Source: Leucothrix mucor (lineage in GTDB: Bacteria; Pseudomonadota; Gammaproteobacteria; Thiotrichales; Thiotrichaceae). From it: a stretch of DNA of 16,170 bases. The stretch is taken from assembly GCA_011322515.1 (NCBI GenBank), contig DRMS01000017.1:1-16170 (forward strand), in the 5' to 3' direction. Shown here in pieces: positions 5,785 to 13,335 of this stretch (the first letter of the stretch is position 1; each line of letters starts with the position of its first letter). The notes below the pieces were generated by a model. It was given only the letters and a program-made list of their open reading frames with translations. It was not told where the DNA came from and made no database searches. A program made the position numbers and the translations under genes.

Positions 5785-5815
5785 AGCATACACCCTGTAG
5801 TTACTACAGGAACAA
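5785..5815 (-). promoter_or_regulatory. Second MerR-family promoter (Pb/Cd/Zn-type dyad)
   Basis: On the minus strand: -35 TTGTTC (5810-5815), a 19-bp spacer CTGTAGTAACTACAGGGTG (5791-5809), and -10 TATGCT (5785-5790). The spacer and flank contain the perfect dyad CCTGTAGTTACTACAGG as read on the plus strand. The 19-bp spacing points to a MerR-family activator. The dyad resembles PbrR/CadR/ZntR operators and differs from the mercury dyad at 4127-4157. It lies about 30 bases before the thioredoxin-like start. Confidence 0.78.
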
Positions 5816-5864
5816 GTGAATTTTGGATGCAACTGTGAAAATTAGACTATCAACCTTATAAGCG

Positions 5865-5982
5865 CGATAAGGTTATGGCAAATAACACACCTTCAACAAA
5901 CTCAGGACACTGCTTCCTGAGCTTGTCGAAGGGTGCGGGTGAATAGCAGAAACATGAACTGTCCCGCCTTAAACTGGTAGCC
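5865..5982. repeat. Repeat A, copy 2 (left end degraded)
   Basis: The right half is intact: CCTGAGCTTGTCGAAGGG, then the right terminal repeat TGTCCCGCCTTAAACTGG... (5960-5982). The left half is decayed: CACCTTCAACAAACTCAGG replaces the clean arm, and the left terminal repeat is not recognisable. It lies between the metal-cluster promoter and an IS remnant. Confidence 0.8.
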
Positions 5983-6045
5983 CTTGTTGAAGCTACAGTG
6001 GTCAAGTCTTTCCGTACATTTGAATAAAATAATTTAGTTTGCATT

Positions 6046-6174
6046 TTACTCAGAAACAACTGGGGTTAGATAATCATTATAACTGCGAAAACGTTGCCCA
6101 TTGTAATAGGCAATATATTGCACAATATCAGCTGTAGCTTCTTCATAAGATGAGTAGTAACCCTTGGGCGTCCA
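6046..6174 (-). pseudogene. C-terminal remnant of an IS3-family transposase (OrfB)
   Basis: On the minus strand an open stretch reads WTPKGYYSSYEEATADI, then VQYIAYYNGQRFRSYNDYL, then TPVVSE and a stop (6046-6048). The YYNxxRxxSYNxYLTP ending is typical of the C terminus of IS3-family OrfB integrases. An in-frame TAG at 6175-6177 cuts it off and no N-terminal part is present. The text just beyond the stop (about 5994-6020, TACAGTGGTCAAGTCTTTCC) resembles an IS3-type terminal repeat, so this is probably one end of the old element. Only about 40 codons remain, so it cannot be functional. It lies directly upstream of cysE. Confidence 0.72.
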
Positions 6175-6278
6175 CTAGTGCCTAAAAAAGTTTCATTATC
6201 GCACGCTGATAATTTCCCTCTCCCTCTCTTTTATGTTTAAATATTTCCCCCCCTTTTCTGAAAGATTTAAATTCAATC

Positions 6279-7064
6279 ATGTTTTCACAAATTAAAGAAG
6301 ATGTCTCTTGTGTATTTAATCGTGACCCTGCTGCACGTAATACCTTTGAAATCATAACGACTTATCCCGGTGTGCATGCCATTATTTTTCATCGTATTTC
6401 CCATGCTTTATGGGAGAGAGGTCTAAAATGGATGGCGAGAGTGTGGTCAAATATAGCGCGTTTATTTACAGGCATAGAAATTCACCCTGGTGCGGTTATT
6501 GGGCGACGCTTTTTTATTGATCATGGCATGGGCGTTGTAATTGGTGAAACCGCAGAAATTGGTAATGATTGTACGCTTTATCATGGGGTAACGCTGGGAG
6601 GTACAAGTTGGCAAGAAGGTAAACGCCATCCGACGTTAGGTAATAATGTGGTAGTTGGTGCAGGAGCTAAAATTCTTGGTCCCATCATGGTGAATGATAA
6701 TGCACGGATTGGTTCAAATGCGGTGGTGGTAAAAGAAGTTCATGCGAATACCACTGTTGTTGGCGTACCAGGTCGTGAGGTTGTGCAACGTACTAATAAA
6801 CAAAAATATCGTGATGCTGTTGCTAAAAAGATGGGATTTGATGCTTATGGTTCAACAAAAGATATGCCAGACCCTGTCGCTAATACGGTTAATAAAATGT
6901 TAGATCATATTCATGCGATGGATCAGCGCATGGATAAAATGTGTAAGCAAATCCGTCATATGGGGGGAGTGCTAGAACTAGAGCCATTATCAGAAATTGA
7001 AGCGGAGGCTTTTACAGGGAAGAGCGCTAAAAAAAAGAGCGAAATTGATAGAGAGAATACTTGA
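6279..7064 (+). CDS. cysE: Serine O-acetyltransferase
   Basis: The 261-residue product catalyses acetyl-CoA + L-serine to O-acetylserine, the committed step of cysteine synthesis. It has the N-terminal helical region, then the left-handed beta-helix of hexapeptide repeats. Signature residues are IDHGMGVVIGET (Asp81, His82) and LYHGVTLGGTSWQ (His102). A charged C-terminal extension (about 205-261) differs from the E. coli form. The start has only a weak ribosome binding site. It lies 214 bases upstream of iscR on the same strand, a common pairing that links cysteine supply to the desulfurase IscS. The upstream gap (5755-6278) holds repeat A copy 2 and an IS remnant, so its promoter may have been reshaped by them. 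Confidence 0.93.
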   Translation: MFSQIKEDVSCVFNRDPAARNTFEIITTYPGVHAIIFHRISHALWERGLKWMARVWSNIARLFTGIEIHPGAVIGRRFFIDHGMGVVIGETAEIGNDCTLYHGVTLGGTSWQEGKRHPTLGNNVVVGAGAKILGPIMVNDNARIGSNAVVVKEVHANTTVVGVPGREVVQRTNKQKYRDAVAKKMGFDAYGSTKDMPDPVANTVNKMLDHIHAMDQRMDKMCKQIRHMGGVLELEPLSEIEAEAFTGKSAKKKSEIDRENT

Positions 7065-7163
7065 CTGTTCTGGTCAGGTATTTTACTATTCAAAATATTA
7101 GAAAACACTGATGAACGGACAGTATCAGCGTTTGACTAGAAAGAGTATCTCTACTACGGGCTA

Positions 7164-7278
7164 TATAATTGCATTTAGCTCCAAAAGCATCTTCCTGCTA
7201 GATGCAGATACTTAGGAGTACTCCCGAAATAAAATACAGATTTCGAGACTGCCTCTTATACCGCTATGGAGCCCCTCA
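7164..7278 (+). promoter_or_regulatory. Candidate iscR promoter and leader
   Basis: A TATAAT box is present at 7164-7169, without a convincing -35 at 16-18 bases. A perfect 10-bp palindrome GGAGTACTCC lies further down, about 60 bases before the iscR start. No full match to the type-1 IscR consensus was found by eye. The ribosome binding site GGAG precedes ATG 7279. Confidence 0.3.
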
Positions 7279-7752
7279 ATGAAGTTAACAACCAAAGGTC
7301 GTTACGCCGTTACCGCAATGCTGGATATTTCCCTGCATTGCAAAGAGAAGCCTGTTTCACTAGCTGAAATTTCAGAACGTCAAGATATTTCTCTCTCTTA
7401 CCTAGAACAACTTTTTTCTAAACTGCGTAGGCAAGGACTCGTCAATAGTATGCGTGGTCCAGGTGGCGGCTATCGTTTAAGCCGAGACCCATCTAAAATT
7501 GCGATGTCTGAAATTATTATGGCGGTAGATGAAAATGTTGATCTATCGAAATGTAGAGGACAGGGTAATTGCAAACAAAATGAACGTTGTCTGACACATG
7601 ATCTGTGGATGGATTTAAGTCATCGCATTCAATCTTTTCTTGATGATATTTCCCTCGAAGAAATGATGTCGCGTGCGGATGTGATAGAAATTGCAGCGCG
7701 TCAAAAGAAAGAAAAAGTAATAGAGATGATGCCTAATAATTCAGTCGTCTGA
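7279..7752 (+). CDS. iscR: IscR, Rrf2-family Fe-S-dependent regulator of the isc operon
   Basis: This 157-residue Rrf2-family protein starts with the typical MKLTTKGRYAVTAMLD helix-turn-helix region. It carries the [2Fe-2S] ligands Cys92, Cys98, Cys104 and His107 (KCRGQGNCKQNERCLTHDLW) at the same numbers as in E. coli IscR. With a cluster bound it represses its own operon; without the cluster it controls a second set of sites (family knowledge). It is the first gene of the isc set, and 184 bases, mostly taken up by repeat B copy 2, separate it from iscS. The C-terminal tail is hydrophilic and variable. Confidence 0.95.
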   Translation: MKLTTKGRYAVTAMLDISLHCKEKPVSLAEISERQDISLSYLEQLFSKLRRQGLVNSMRGPGGGYRLSRDPSKIAMSEIIMAVDENVDLSKCRGQGNCKQNERCLTHDLWMDLSHRIQSFLDDISLEEMMSRADVIEIAARQKKEKVIEMMPNNSVV

Positions 7753-7781
7753 ATTTATTAGCATTTTTGAATAGTAGATTA

Positions 7782-7900
7782 AGGAAGTTTCAAGCAATGA
7801 ATCTACCCCATATTGCGCAGATTTTTTGTATCTGATTGGAGCATATCAAGAGGCGCAAAAGGGCAAGTAAGATGGATAAAATCATTGCTTGGAACTTCCT
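7782..7900 (+). repeat. Repeat B, copy 2, inserted between iscR and iscS
   Basis: Terminal repeats AGGAAGTTTCAAGCAATGAA (left) and TCATTGCTTGGAACTTCCT (right) bound a 119-bp element. Compared with copies 1 and 3 it lacks about 40 bases after CAAGAGGCGC. Its right end is only about 20 bases from the iscS ribosome binding site, and it supplies an in-frame TTG that falsely lengthens the iscS reading frame. Confidence 0.85.
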
Positions 7901-7936
7901 CAAAGCCAACAAAATTTATTTAAAGGATTGCGCCTT

Positions 7937-9160
7937 ATGAGCGAACTTAAAACCCCAATATACCTTGATTACTCTGCAACAACGCCTGTTGATCAGCGTG
8001 TTGCTGATAAAATGATGCAATATCTAACCCTTGATGGTGTGTTTGGTAACCCTGCCTCAAGAAGCCACCCTTTTGGCTGGGAAAGTGATGAAGCCGTAAA
8101 AGAAGCGCGCGCTCATGTTGCTGCCTTAATTAATGCTGATTCTCGTGAAATTGTCTGGACGAGTGGTGCGACTGAGTCGGATAACTTAGCAATCAAAGGT
8201 GCAGCATATTTTAATAAGCGCCGTGGACAACATATTATTACCATGAAAACAGAGCATAAGGCGGTGCTAGATACTTGTCGTCAGCTTGAGCGTGAAGGTT
8301 ATGACGTGACCTATCTTGATCCTAAAGATAATGGCTTATTGGATTTAGACGTATTGAAAGCAGCTATTAGAGAGGATACGACCGTTGTTTCCATTATGCA
8401 TGTGAATAATGAAATCGGTGTAATTCAAGATATAAAAGCCATTGGTGAAATTTGCCACGAACATAAAATAGTATTCCATGTTGATGCGGCACAAAGCGCA
8501 GGCAAAGTACCTATTGATATGCAAGACCTCAATGTTGGTTTAATGAGTTTTTCAGCTCATAAAATATACGGACCTAAAGGCATGGGTGCATTGTATGTGC
8601 GTCGTAAGCCACGTATTCGCATAGAAGCACAGATGCATGGTGGTGGACATGAGCGTGGAATGCGCTCGGGCACATTAGCAACGCATCAAATTGTCGGCAT
8701 GGGTGAAGCGTTTCGTTTGGCAAAAGAAGAGATGGCAAAAGACAATGAGCGACTCTTAACCTTGCGTACACGCTTGCAAGAAGGCTTTAGTGATATGGAA
8801 GAAGTCTATATCAATGGTGATTTAGAACAGCGCGTTGCAGGAAACCTCAATATCAGCTTTAACCATGTAGAAGGCGAAAGCCTAATGATGTCGCTTAAAG
8901 ATTTGGCAGTTTCATCGGGATCAGCCTGTACCAGCGCTAGTTTAGAGCCAAGTTATGTATTACGTGCATTAGGGCGTAGTGATGAATTAGCGCATAGCTC
9001 GTTGCGCTTTACATTAGGACGTTTTTCAACCGAGGCAGAAGTAGATTACGCGATTGCAGAAACACGCAAAGCGGTAGAAAAACTACGTGATCTTTCGCCA
9101 CTGTGGGATATGTATAAAGAAGGTATTGATTTAAGCAGTGTCGAGTGGGCTGCGCACTAA
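7937..9160 (+). CDS. iscS: Cysteine desulfurase IscS
   Basis: This 407-residue PLP enzyme converts L-cysteine to alanine and a persulfide, the sulfur source for Fe-S clusters and tRNA thiolation. The N-terminal strand is PIYLDYSATTPVD. The PLP lysine is Lys209 in SFSAHKIYGPKG, and the persulfide cysteine is Cys331 in the mobile loop SSGSACTSASLEP. Both are shifted by +3 from E. coli Lys206/Cys328. The C terminus SSVEWAAH is the conserved IscU-contacting tail. I chose ATG 7937 (AAAGGA upstream) over an in-frame TTG at 7889, because the extra 16 codons are encoded by repeat B copy 2 and its flank and have no counterpart in the family. Confidence 0.96.
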   Translation: MSELKTPIYLDYSATTPVDQRVADKMMQYLTLDGVFGNPASRSHPFGWESDEAVKEARAHVAALINADSREIVWTSGATESDNLAIKGAAYFNKRRGQHIITMKTEHKAVLDTCRQLEREGYDVTYLDPKDNGLLDLDVLKAAIREDTTVVSIMHVNNEIGVIQDIKAIGEICHEHKIVFHVDAAQSAGKVPIDMQDLNVGLMSFSAHKIYGPKGMGALYVRRKPRIRIEAQMHGGGHERGMRSGTLATHQIVGMGEAFRLAKEEMAKDNERLLTLRTRLQEGFSDMEEVYINGDLEQRVAGNLNISFNHVEGESLMMSLKDLAVSSGSACTSASLEPSYVLRALGRSDELAHSSLRFTLGRFSTEAEVDYAIAETRKAVEKLRDLSPLWDMYKEGIDLSSVEWAAH

Positions 9161-9227
9161 ACCATACTCTGCGTTTCTGTGAGAGTAAGGATTTTATTAA
9201 TTAGCTAACAGCTAAGAGGCAAATACA

Positions 9228-9605
9228 ATGGCATATGGAAATAAAGTAATCGATCATTATGAGAACCCACGTAACGTAGGGATGATGGACAAGGACGCAA
9301 AAAATATTGGTACAGGCATGGTCGGAGCGCCAGCGTGTGGTGATGTGATGAAGTTGCAAATCCAAGTGGGTGAGGACGGCATTATTAAAGATGCAAAATT
9401 TAAAACCTATGGTTGTGGATCAGCCATTGCCTCATCAAGCCTATTAACCGAATGGGTAAAAGGCAAAACACTGGACGAAGCTAAAGAAATTAAAAATACA
9501 GACATTGCAGAAGAGCTAGAATTACCCCCTGTAAAAGTTCATTGCTCTGTCTTAGCAGAAGATGCAATCAAAGCTGCAATTAATGACTTTCAGTCTAAGC
9601 AGTAA
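9228..9605 (+). CDS. iscU: Fe-S cluster scaffold IscU
   Basis: This 125-residue scaffold protein assembles [2Fe-2S] clusters from sulfur given by IscS. The ligands are all present: Cys in GAPACGD (37), Cys in YGCGSA (63) and His-Cys in VKVHCSV (105-106), with the conserved aspartate after the first cysteine. The LPPVK motif recognised by the chaperone HscA is intact. Start ATG 9228 has an AGAGG site. It lies 67 bases after iscS. Beyond its stop a palindromic repeat separates it from iscA. Confidence 0.97.
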   Translation: MAYGNKVIDHYENPRNVGMMDKDAKNIGTGMVGAPACGDVMKLQIQVGEDGIIKDAKFKTYGCGSAIASSSLLTEWVKGKTLDEAKEIKNTDIAEELELPPVKVHCSVLAEDAIKAAINDFQSKQ

Positions 9606-9615
9606 TTATTGCGAT

Positions 9616-9696
9616 GTAGAGTCGGTGTCACTTTGCGGAACCGACCATTAATTGTGCTAAAGTTTGGTCGGTTCCGCAAAGCTACACCGACCCTAC
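9616..9696. repeat. Palindromic repeat C between iscU and iscA
   Basis: Two 31-base arms (9616-9646 and 9666-9696) pair over CTTTGCGGAACCGACC and TCGGTGT, with three mismatches, around a 19-base loop. The outer ends read GTAG...CTAC. Transcribed, it would form a long hairpin in the intercistronic RNA, 11 bases after the iscU stop and 23 before the iscA start. It is unrelated to repeats A, B and D. Only one copy is in this window. Confidence 0.85.
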
Positions 9697-9719
9697 GGTA
9701 TGTTTTGAGGGTGTTTATT

Positions 9720-10043
9720 ATGGCAATCACATTAACGGAAGTAGCCGCACAACGGGTTAAATCATTTTTAGATAATCGTGGCAAAGGCATTGGTCTGCGC
9801 TTAGGCGTTAAAACACACGGTTGTTCTGGTATGGCGTATGTGATGGAATTTGTTGATGCACTGGATGATCATGATGAGATATTTGAATCTCATGGTGTAA
9901 AAATCATTATTGATCCTAAAAGCCTCGTCTATCTTGATGGTACTGAAATGGACTTTCAAAAAGAAGGGCTTAGTGAAGGCTTTAAATTCTCTAATCCCAA
10001 TGAGAGTGGTAGTTGTGGTTGTGGCGAGAGTTTCACGGTTTAG
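9720..10043 (+). CDS. iscA: A-type Fe-S carrier IscA
   Basis: This is a 107-residue A-type carrier that binds iron or clusters and hands them to target enzymes. The three ligand cysteines are Cys35 (THGCSGMAY) and Cys99/Cys101 (SGSCGCGESF). Start ATG 9720 (MAITLTEVAA) has GAGG about 10 bases upstream and fits the family. The reading frame stays open back to 9609, but those codons come from palindromic repeat C and are rejected. The next gene, hscB, starts two bases after its stop. Confidence 0.96.
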   Translation: MAITLTEVAAQRVKSFLDNRGKGIGLRLGVKTHGCSGMAYVMEFVDALDDHDEIFESHGVKIIIDPKSLVYLDGTEMDFQKEGLSEGFKFSNPNESGSCGCGESFTV

Positions 10044-10045
10044 TC

Positions 10046-10588
10046 ATGTCCCTAAATTTCACTCAAAATTATTTTGACTTATTCTCTATACCTGTCCAGT
10101 TTCCTCTGGATAAGTCACTATTAGCCCGTAATTTCCGCCAATTACAAGCTAAATACCATCCTGACCGCTTTGTGAATGCAAACGATCAAGAGCGGCGCAT
10201 CGCGGTTCAAACCACAGGCTATATCAATGAAGCCAATGAAGCCTTAAAATCACCTCGTTTACGCGCACAATATCTATTAGAGCTACAAAATATAGACGTT
10301 GAACTATGCGAAACGACTCATGATATGGCTTTTTTAATGGCTCAAATGGAAACACGCGAAGCGCTAGAAGCCGCCGCTCAGGCTAATGATGCATTGGATC
10401 AAGTGGACAAAATTGGTAAGCACATTAAGCAGGATACACAGGCACTAGAAGCGTATTTTCAACAAAACTTGGAAGCCAATAATCTAGAACAAGCTAAAGA
10501 AGCGGTGCTTAAAATGAGATTTTATGAGCGTCTTAGCGAAGAAGTAAAGCGCTTGCAAGAAAAGCTAGAAGATGAAATGTTTGCCTGA
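10046..10588 (+). CDS. hscB: Co-chaperone HscB (J-domain protein)
   Basis: The 180-residue product brings IscU to HscA and stimulates its ATPase. The N-terminal J domain (about 1-75) contains the HPD motif in AKYHPDRF. The C-terminal three-helix bundle (about 90-175) binds IscU. Start ATG 10046 (MSLNFTQNYFDLFSIP) fits the family. A longer frame from 10013 would overlap iscA and has no family support. The two-base gap after iscA suggests translational coupling. Confidence 0.95.
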   Translation: MSLNFTQNYFDLFSIPVQFPLDKSLLARNFRQLQAKYHPDRFVNANDQERRIAVQTTGYINEANEALKSPRLRAQYLLELQNIDVELCETTHDMAFLMAQMETREALEAAAQANDALDQVDKIGKHIKQDTQALEAYFQQNLEANNLEQAKEAVLKMRFYERLSEEVKRLQEKLEDEMFA

Positions 10589-10630
10589 ATGATTTAACGA
10601 CAGAACAGATCGTAAGAATAAAAATTGGAA

Positions 10631-10698
10631 CCACGGAATACACGGAATACACGAAAAGTCTTAGAAAAACTTTTTCGTGGCTTCCGTAACTTCCGTGG
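10631..10698. repeat. Imperfect palindromic repeat D between hscB and hscA
   Basis: Arm 10631-10659 (CCACGGAATACACGGAATAC, then ACGAAAAGT) pairs imperfectly with 10669-10698 (ACTTTTTCGTGGC... TTCCGTGG). The CACGGAA unit is tandemly repeated within the left arm. It occupies the 147-base gap between hscB and hscA. It is not related to repeats A-C. It could fold into a hairpin in the mRNA. Confidence 0.75.
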
Positions 10699-10735
10699 TA
10701 GAAATTAACTTAAAAATTAATCTACCAAAACACCT

Positions 10736-12619
10736 ATGGCGCTACTACAAATATCCGAACCTGGCATGTCAACGGCTCCCCATCAGCACCGTTTAGCGGC
10801 TGGAATTGATCTGGGAACAACCAACTCATTAATTGCAACTGTGCGTAGTGGTGATGCCGCAACGCTAGCTGATTCAGAGGGTGAGCATCTATTGCCATCC
10901 ATTGTGCGCTATTTAGAAGATGGTTCGGTTAGTGTGGGTCAATCAGCGCAAGCCGCATTAACCGATGATTATAAAAATACCATTGCCTCAGCAAAACGTC
11001 TATTAGGGCGTGGTGTGGATGATATGAAGTCATTAGCTGGTGTCTTGCCCTATGAATTTGCAGAAGGCAATTTAGCTGTCCCCAAAATTCGTACCATTAG
11101 CGGTGATAAATCTGCCATTGAAATATCAGCAGAAATACTAAAAAGCTTAAAAGCGCGTGCCGAAGATGCTTTAGGTGGCGAGCTTCAAGGTGTCGTTGTT
11201 ACCGTTCCTGCCTATTTTGACGATGCACAACGCCAAGCCACTAAAGATGCGGCACGATTGGCTGATTTGAATGTTTATCGTTTATTAAATGAGCCAACTG
11301 CCGCTGCGGTTGCCTATGGTTTAGATCAAGATGAAGGTGTTGATGAAAAAATTATAGCGGTTTATGACTTAGGGGGCGGTACTTTTGATATATCCATTCT
11401 GCGCTTAAATCGCGGTGTGTTTGAAGTTCTGGCAACAGGCGGTGATTCAGCCTTAGGTGGCGATGATTTCGACCATGTAATTGCTGAATGGATTTTACAG
11501 CAGCTTGATGAAAAGCAAGCAGAGAATAATCAAACAAATACAAAAAAACTACGTCAAATATTAGTGGAAGCGCGCCGAGTTAAAGAGGCTCTCAGTAGTA
11601 CAACAACGGTAACTGTTTCTATTGATGGTTTTGAAGGATGTTTTAGCCATGATCAATTGGTAGAATTAGCTGAACCTCTAATAAAGAAAACTCTATTTGC
11701 CTGTCGTCGGGCCTTGCGTGATGCAGAGCTTGATAAAAATGACATTATGGACGTGGTGATGGTGGGTGGCTCTACCCGTATGCCGATTATCCGTGAACGT
11801 GTTGGTGAGTTTTTTGAGCAACCTCCCTTAGTTGATATTGATCCTGACAAAGTAGTTGCCGTTGGTGCAGCGATTCAGGCAGACTTACTGGCAGGCAATA
11901 AGCCCGATAGTGAAATGCTCCTGCTTGATATTATTCCACTCTCATTAGGCTTAGAAACCTATGGTGGTTTGGTCGAAAAAGTTATTGCACGCAATACCAC
12001 GATTCCCATCGCTAAAGCACAAGAGTTTACAACCTTTAAAGACAATCAAAATGCAATGACCATTCACGTCTTGCAAGGTGAGCGCGAAACCGTTGAAGAA
12101 AATCGCTCCTTAGCCAAATTTACCTTACGAGGCATTCCTGCCATGGTTGCAGGAGCAGCAAGAATTAAAGTGACCTTCCAAGTCGATGCCGATGGGTTAC
12201 TAAATGTCAGCGCAGAAGAACAGACAACGGGTTCTAAAGCAAAAATTGAAGTAAAGCCCTCCTACGGTTTAAGCGATACAGAAATTGAAACCATGATTAC
12301 CGACTCCATGACCAATGCAAAAGCGGATATGGAAGCACGTAAACTACGCGAACAACAAGTGGAGGCTGACAGAACACTCGAAGCCTTAGACTCTGCTATT
12401 GCAAGCGATGGGGAGGCATTGCTATCAGATAATGAAAAAAAGACACTGCTAGACGCACGAACTGCGTTAGTGACAGCAAAAGAATCAGGAACAACAGAAA
12501 CCATTGAAGCCGCAATTAAAGCAATGGAATCCGCTGCTGCATTTTATGTAGCACGCCGTATGGATGGCAATATTCGCACTGCAATGGCAGGTCAAGACAT
12601 CAATAAATTCAAAGATTAG
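10736..12619 (+). CDS. hscA: Specialised Hsp70 chaperone HscA
   Basis: This 627-residue Hsp70 protein uses ATP to release clusters from IscU. Start MALLQISEPG matches the HscA-specific N terminus. The nucleotide domain shows GIDLGTTNS (about 24-32) and VYDLGGGTFDISIL. The substrate domain follows from about residue 400, with a helical lid after about 510. The length is slightly above the E. coli form. It recognises the LPPVK peptide of IscU. It begins 147 bases after hscB because repeat D intervenes, and ends 10 bases before fdx. Confidence 0.96.
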   Translation: MALLQISEPGMSTAPHQHRLAAGIDLGTTNSLIATVRSGDAATLADSEGEHLLPSIVRYLEDGSVSVGQSAQAALTDDYKNTIASAKRLLGRGVDDMKSLAGVLPYEFAEGNLAVPKIRTISGDKSAIEISAEILKSLKARAEDALGGELQGVVVTVPAYFDDAQRQATKDAARLADLNVYRLLNEPTAAAVAYGLDQDEGVDEKIIAVYDLGGGTFDISILRLNRGVFEVLATGGDSALGGDDFDHVIAEWILQQLDEKQAENNQTNTKKLRQILVEARRVKEALSSTTTVTVSIDGFEGCFSHDQLVELAEPLIKKTLFACRRALRDAELDKNDIMDVVMVGGSTRMPIIRERVGEFFEQPPLVDIDPDKVVAVGAAIQADLLAGNKPDSEMLLLDIIPLSLGLETYGGLVEKVIARNTTIPIAKAQEFTTFKDNQNAMTIHVLQGERETVEENRSLAKFTLRGIPAMVAGAARIKVTFQVDADGLLNVSAEEQTTGSKAKIEVKPSYGLSDTEIETMITDSMTNAKADMEARKLREQQVEADRTLEALDSAIASDGEALLSDNEKKTLLDARTALVTAKESGTTETIEAAIKAMESAAAFYVARRMDGNIRTAMAGQDINKFKD

Positions 12620-12629
12620 GTTAATAAAC

Positions 12630-12968
12630 ATGCCACAAATTATATTCCTCCCACATGACGAGATTTGCCCCGAAGGTGCAGTGATAGAGGCGGATAAAGA
12701 CACCACTATTTGCGATGCCGCCTTAGAAGCAGGTATTGATATAGAGCATGCTTGTGAAAAATCATGCGCCTGCACAACCTGTCATGTCTATGTGCGCGAA
12801 GGGTTTGATTCATTAGAAGAAGCAACCGATCTTGAAGAAGACTATCTAGATAAAGCATGGGGCGTTGACCCCGACTCACGGTTAAGTTGCCAAGCTAAAG
12901 TAGTTGATGAAGATTTAGTGGTAGAGATACCAAAATATACCATCAATATGGTGTCAGAAACCCACTAA
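12630..12968 (+). CDS. fdx: [2Fe-2S] ferredoxin of the ISC system
   Basis: The 112-residue adrenodoxin-type ferredoxin supplies electrons for cluster assembly and persulfide reduction. The ligand pattern HACEKSCACTTC gives Cys42, Cys48 and Cys51, and RLSC gives Cys87, the same numbers as in E. coli Fdx. The C terminus EIPKYTINM is family-typical. Start ATG 12630 (MPQIIFLPH) follows the hscA stop by 10 bases. A longer frame from 12564 lies inside hscA and is rejected. Confidence 0.96.
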   Translation: MPQIIFLPHDEICPEGAVIEADKDTTICDAALEAGIDIEHACEKSCACTTCHVYVREGFDSLEEATDLEEDYLDKAWGVDPDSRLSCQAKVVDEDLVVEIPKYTINMVSETH

Positions 12969-12978
12969 GGATTGAATA

Positions 12979-13179
12979 ATGGAATTAAAATGGATAGATA
13001 CACTTGATATTGCACTGGATTTAATTGAAGCGCATCCTGATGTTGACCCACAATATGTACGTTTTACAGACCTGCGACAATGGGTGATTGGATTGGAAAA
13101 CTTTAATGATAATCCAGAGCACTCCAATGAAAAAATTCTAGAAGCCATTCAGATGATGTGGATTGAAGAAAATGATTAG
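12979..13179 (+). CDS. iscX: IscX (Fe-S assembly modulator)
   Basis: This 66-residue acidic protein matches the family along its length (LKWIDTLDIALDLIEAHPDV, RFTDLRQWVIGL, AIQMMWIEE). IscX binds IscS and iron and tunes the rate of cluster assembly (family knowledge). The ribosome binding site TAAGGA precedes ATG 12979, and the gap to fdx is 10 bases. It is the last gene of the operon. No clear terminator follows: 13180-13335 shows only a weak GTATC...GATAC pair, then repeat A copy 3. Confidence 0.95.
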   Translation: MELKWIDTLDIALDLIEAHPDVDPQYVRFTDLRQWVIGLENFNDNPEHSNEKILEAIQMMWIEEND

Positions 13180-13335
13180 TTTTTTTAGTATCTCTCACTG
13201 ATACGTAAGCCATCTGCCTGACCTAACGGTTCGTGAAGGCTCACTCCCCCTTTAATTCAGTGGGAAAAGTGAAGAATTGCACTAGAAAATTTAATATCTG
13301 AACATCTATAGACTTCTTTCTACCGCCTTTCTATC

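Noticed and set aside
5856..6059. 67-codon minus-strand frame
   Set aside because: It runs through repeat A copy 2 and the IS end. The composition is that of repeat DNA and it has no recognisable protein.
7889..7936. N-terminal extension of IscS from a TTG
   Set aside because: The codons come from the right end of repeat B and its flank. ATG 7937 has a ribosome binding site and matches the family start.
9609..9719. N-terminal extension of IscA
   Set aside because: It is encoded by palindromic repeat C. MAITLTEVAA at 9720 is the family start with a GAGG site.
13180..13335. Terminator after iscX
   Set aside because: Only a short GTATC...GATAC pair without a T-tract. Not strong enough to call.
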